From positions 3,286,001 to 3,350,000 of the forward strand of contig NZ_JBDOIO010000003.1 in assembly GCF_039831995.1 (NCBI RefSeq): a DNA stretch of 64,000 nt, given 5' to 3'. Positions 61,703-64,000 of this stretch are shown in pieces. The stretch's first letter is position 1; the number at the start of each line of letters is the position of its first letter. This DNA is from Paenibacillus pabuli. GTDB taxonomy: Bacteria; Bacillota; Bacilli; Paenibacillales; Paenibacillaceae. A model generated the notes under the pieces. The model made no database searches, was not told where the DNA came from, and was given only the letters and a program-made list of their open reading frames with translations. Both the position numbers and the translations under genes were made by a program.

Positions 61703-63200
61703 GCGTGACCCTCCCCTCTACTACGGTCCACACTTTAGTACAATATCTGTTCACGATTTCCTGATCATGTGTGACCATGACAATGGCCGTTCCCTCACGA
61801 CGCAGGCGCTCCAGTTGTCCCAGCATGGCAAACGTATTGCGTGCGTCCTGCCCGAATGTGGGCTCATCCAGCAGCAATATCCGCTGTCTGCGAACCAGAG
61901 CGGAAGCTACGCTCAGACGGCGTTTCTGTCCCATCGACAATTGATACGGATGTCGCTCCGACAGCTCCCTAAGTCCAAACTGCTCCAGCATATCGATGGT
62001 CCTGGACCTACGTTCTTCCGCAGTAAGCTCTCCGCCGAGCAAGGAAAATTCCACCTCATCCAAAACCGAATTCGTAACAAATTGAAACTCCGGATTCTGA
62101 AACACGAATGCAATGCGGTCAGCCAGCTCTCTGGTCTTACCGGGCTGTTGTCCTTCAACACGATAATGACCCGTCGTTTTCAGGATATTCATCAAGGAAA
62201 GCAATAATGAACTTTTTCCAGCACCATTAGCTCCAACGATTCCTACCCAATCCCCGTGAAATACCTCAGCTTGATCAATCTGTACAACCGGCGTCTTCCC
62301 TCGCGATCCTGCGAATTGCCTCAATTCGAGTGCTGGATGGGCTAAACCTGATTCTCTGGAATCATCCTCTTCGACTTCTGCGCGATTGCCGGATCCGAAG
62401 GTCACATGCTTAAAGACATCTTGAGAAAATTGCTGCTTCGCTTCCATCTTCCCGGCTCCAACTTCTTCCCATACTCCCGGATACCAGATGCCATACTCTC
62501 TGAGCATATTCCGCTCATTCGCAAACACCTGATCCGCCTGTCCGTCCGCCACAATCTTCCCTTCGGGCGACAGCACGATAATTCGGTCAACCACGTCCAC
62601 AACTTCATTAATTTTGTGTTCCACGATAATGAGCGTCCTGTCTTGTGCAACCTGCTTCACCGTATCCCACACCTGTGTGGTTCCCACATCATCGAGCAGT
62701 GCAGTTGGTTCATCCAGAAACAGGACATCCGGCTCCATGGCAAGGACGGAGGCAATTGCAAGGCGCTGCTTCATCCCCTGGGACATCGATTGAATCAATG
62801 CACGATTATGTTCAAAAGAAAGCCCAACCAATTCTAAATAATGTTGAATCAGCACAGGCATCCGATCTCGGGGGATATTCCGATTTTCAAGTACAAAAGC
62901 AATCTCTTCATCCGTATAGGACATGCAGAATTGGGTATCCGGGTCCTGAAACACAATGCCCGGCTGGATCGGCACCTGGATCTCATCGCATTTCATCGGA
63001 ATTTCCACGGACCGCGGAATCAGGCCGCTCAAAATTTGCAGCAGCGTGGACTTGCCTGAACCACTTGGACCAAGCAGCAGCACTTTTTCCCCTTTACGCA
63101 CGGAGAGAGACAAGCCCTGGAATACCAGGTCCTGCTCTCCCGGGAACTTGCATCTTAGATTGGTAACGCCTACCGCCTGCGAACTCCCTTCTCCGTTCAT
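61677..63200 (-). CDS. ykoD: ECF transporter ATPase with two fused ABC domains
   Basis: 507 residues. Domain 1 (~1-235): Walker A GPSGSGKSTLL, signature SMSQGMKQRLAIASVL, Walker B DVLFLDEPTALLD. A linker (~236-290) follows. Domain 2 (~290-505): GANGAGKSSLL, LSMGQKRRLSVASALV, ILLLDEPTFGQD. Both domains are intact. The ATG comes directly after the TAG of ykoE. Energises uptake by the ykoEDC transporter. Confidence 0.92.
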   Translation of the reverse strand: MNGEGSSQAVGVTNLRCKFPGEQDLVFQGLSLSVRKGEKVLLLGPSGSGKSTLLQILSGLIPRSVEIPMKCDEIQVPIQPGIVFQDPDTQFCMSYTDEEIAFVLENRNIPRDRMPVLIQHYLELVGLSFEHNRALIQSMSQGMKQRLAIASVLAMEPDVLFLDEPTALLDDVGTTQVWDTVKQVAQDRTLIIVEHKINEVVDVVDRIIVLSPEGKIVADGQADQVFANERNMLREYGIWYPGVWEEVGAGKMEAKQQFSQDVFKHVTFGSGNRAEVEEDDSRESGLAHPALELRQFAGSRGKTPVVQIDQAEVFHGDWVGIVGANGAGKSSLLLSLMNILKTTGHYRVEGQQPGKTRELADRIAFVFQNPEFQFVTNSVLDEVEFSLLGGELTAEERRSRTIDMLEQFGLRELSERHPYQLSMGQKRRLSVASALVRRQRILLLDEPTFGQDARNTFAMLGQLERLRREGTAIVMVTHDQEIVNRYCTKVWTVVEGRVTHAAFVSSS

Positions 63201-63794
63201 CTAGTCCAGTGCCTCATAATCCTGCTTGGAGACAGGTCTCAAGGACCGGGTCACACCTGTCAGTTCAAGTGCTTTCGCAAGATAATACGCAAATACACCT
63301 GCAATCAGAATACTCCCAATGAAGCGGAAGCCGATAAACAATGTATAGTTCCACGCTGACAGCGAGTCAATGTAACCATACTGGTAATCGAGCAAAAGCG
63401 AGGCTGCTGCTGCACCGATGGCTGCCAGACAGGTGACGAACAGATTCGTTTTGCGGTACAGAAATGCTGCGAAGAAGATCTCAGCGCCCAGCCCCTGCAA
63501 CAGACCGTATACCAAGGTGGACATTCCCCATTCACTTCCGAGAAAAGCACTTACCGTTGAGGCTGCAACTTCAGCCAGGATGGCCACCCCCGGCTTGCGA
63601 ATGATGACATAGGCGAACGTGCCCGCCATAAACCACATGCCATAGATCATCTGTTCCGCATGCACGCCGAAAGGCTTCATCAGATCATACGTCGGTCCCC
63701 ATATTTTGTAGATGACCCCGAATACGACCGCAATCACGATCGTCACCAAAATATCGGTTAACTTCAATTTGTTGCTGCGCACTGTTGTTAACAT
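63201..63794 (-). CDS. ykoE: ECF transporter S component for thiamin/HMP
   Basis: 197 residues, about five to six transmembrane helices. YkoE family features: VFGVIYKIWGPTYDLMKPFG, MIYGMWFMAGTFAYVIIRKP, EVAASTVSAFLGSEWG and GLLQGLGAEIFFAAF. RBS AAAGGAAG. Gives the transporter its specificity, hydroxymethylpyrimidine or thiamin by analogy with B. subtilis ykoFEDC. A terminator in the 5' leader suggests riboswitch control, but the aptamer was not found inside the window. Confidence 0.87.
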   Translation of the reverse strand: MLTTVRSNKLKLTDILVTIVIAVVFGVIYKIWGPTYDLMKPFGVHAEQMIYGMWFMAGTFAYVIIRKPGVAILAEVAASTVSAFLGSEWGMSTLVYGLLQGLGAEIFFAAFLYRKTNLFVTCLAAIGAAAASLLLDYQYGYIDSLSAWNYTLFIGFRFIGSILIAGVFAYYLAKALELTGVTRSLRPVSKQDYEALD

Positions 63795-64000
63795 GTTCTC
63801 TACTTCCTTTCTCTGTTCCCCTTGAGGTTATGGAATGAAAATAAAAAAAGCCTCCCCGGTTCCGGGAAAGCTTCACGCACAGTGTCAAATATCATGATAT
63901 GAAGTAGCACAGAATAAAATGGACTCCGGTTCAATTCACGAGGCAAGCCTGCTTCCACTCGCATTCCGAGATCAACCGTTCCAGTTTTCATCCACCTAGT
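63795..64000 (-). promoter_or_regulatory. ykoEDC leader with terminator; aptamer probably beyond the window edge
   Basis: At 63843-63873 the minus strand has a 12-bp stem (AAGCTTTCCCGG / CCGGGGAGGCTT, some G-U) with T7 after it, about 50 bp before the ykoE start. Between 63927 and 63978 a three-way-junction shape is possible: CGGTT/AACCG outside, CTCG/CGAG and AGGC/GCCT inside. TPP-riboswitch core bases (CUGAGA, GCGAAGGGA) are not seen here, so a TPP aptamer, if present, begins past 64000. Confidence 0.55.

Noticed and set aside
63800..63991. 63-codon minus-strand ORF at the right edge starting MKTGTVDLGM
   Set aside because: It runs through the terminator stem and T-tract of the ykoE leader and has AGGTGG directly against the ATG. 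More likely untranslated leader.

Overview
The window looks like chromosome from a Paenibacillus or a close Bacillales relative. The basis is Gram-positive ribosome-binding sites (AGGAGG-type, several with TTG or GTG starts), lipoprotein and ECF-transporter types of Firmicutes, B. subtilis-like gene sets (nasA/nasBC, ykoEDC, xpaC-telA), and the Paenibacillus habit of mixing glycosidases (GH127, GH30, GH3) with AraC, LacI and LysR regulators. There is no rRNA, clear tRNA, transposase, integrase or CRISPR array. This assignment is from reading alone; no database search was run.

Layout. 1-2.0 kb: start of a maltodextrin-type ABC binding lipoprotein, divergent from a LacI regulator, with three identical 10-bp palindromes. 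2.1-4.4 kb: an SDR oxidoreductase divergent from a TetR regulator, then a secreted protein. 4.5-8.3 kb: xpaC, an SBP/vWA protein and telA. 8.7-14.9 kb: GH127 arabinofuranosidase with AraC regulator, GNAT, butanediol dehydrogenase with LysR regulator. 15.0-16.3 kb: prohibitin-like operon with two very small genes. 16.5-19.7 kb: WXG100 toxin island with a candidate immunity gene, a multiply broken gene and a further small gene, flanked by ~63-bp direct repeats that contain terminators. 19.7-26.3 kb: amino-acid permease, GNATs, DUF1801 and DUF1963-like proteins, AlaX-like tRNA editing protein. 26.6-30.9 kb: glycerol dehydrogenase and dihydroxyacetone kinase, divergent from a PocR/AraC sensor. 30.9-36.9 kb: SUKH protein, LysR and MDR oxidoreductase, colicin-immunity-like/HEAT cassette, FNT channel, GNAT. 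37-41.3 kb: secreted GH30 and GH3 enzymes. 41.9-47.4 kb: a 1656-residue DUF5724/DUF4132-type protein with a small MoaD-like partner. 47.6-53.6 kb: nitrate assimilation (nasC, nasB, divergent nasA). 53.7-55.9 kb: fabF and a frameshifted MmyB-type regulator. 56-58.4 kb: metNIQ. 58.5-60.8 kb: PQQ-like beta-propeller protein. 60.9-63.8 kb: ykoEDC thiamin/HMP ECF transporter, whose leader runs to the window edge.

The most notable non-coding signal is the 426-bp nasB/nasA divergent region. Each promoter has a TTGACA -35 that forms the 3' half of a perfect GlnR/TnrA box (TGTNA-N7-TNACA). Each leader then carries a long perfect stem with an A1/G4 hexaloop (AATGAC in nasA, AATGGC in nasB) followed by an intrinsic terminator. 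This reads as nitrogen control of initiation combined with ANTAR-type antitermination on both arms. The second notable feature is the toxin island, with a zincin-like HEIIGH toxin tip and a decayed immunity-type gene. The third is the pairing of a ubiquitin-fold-like small protein with the giant DUF4132 protein.
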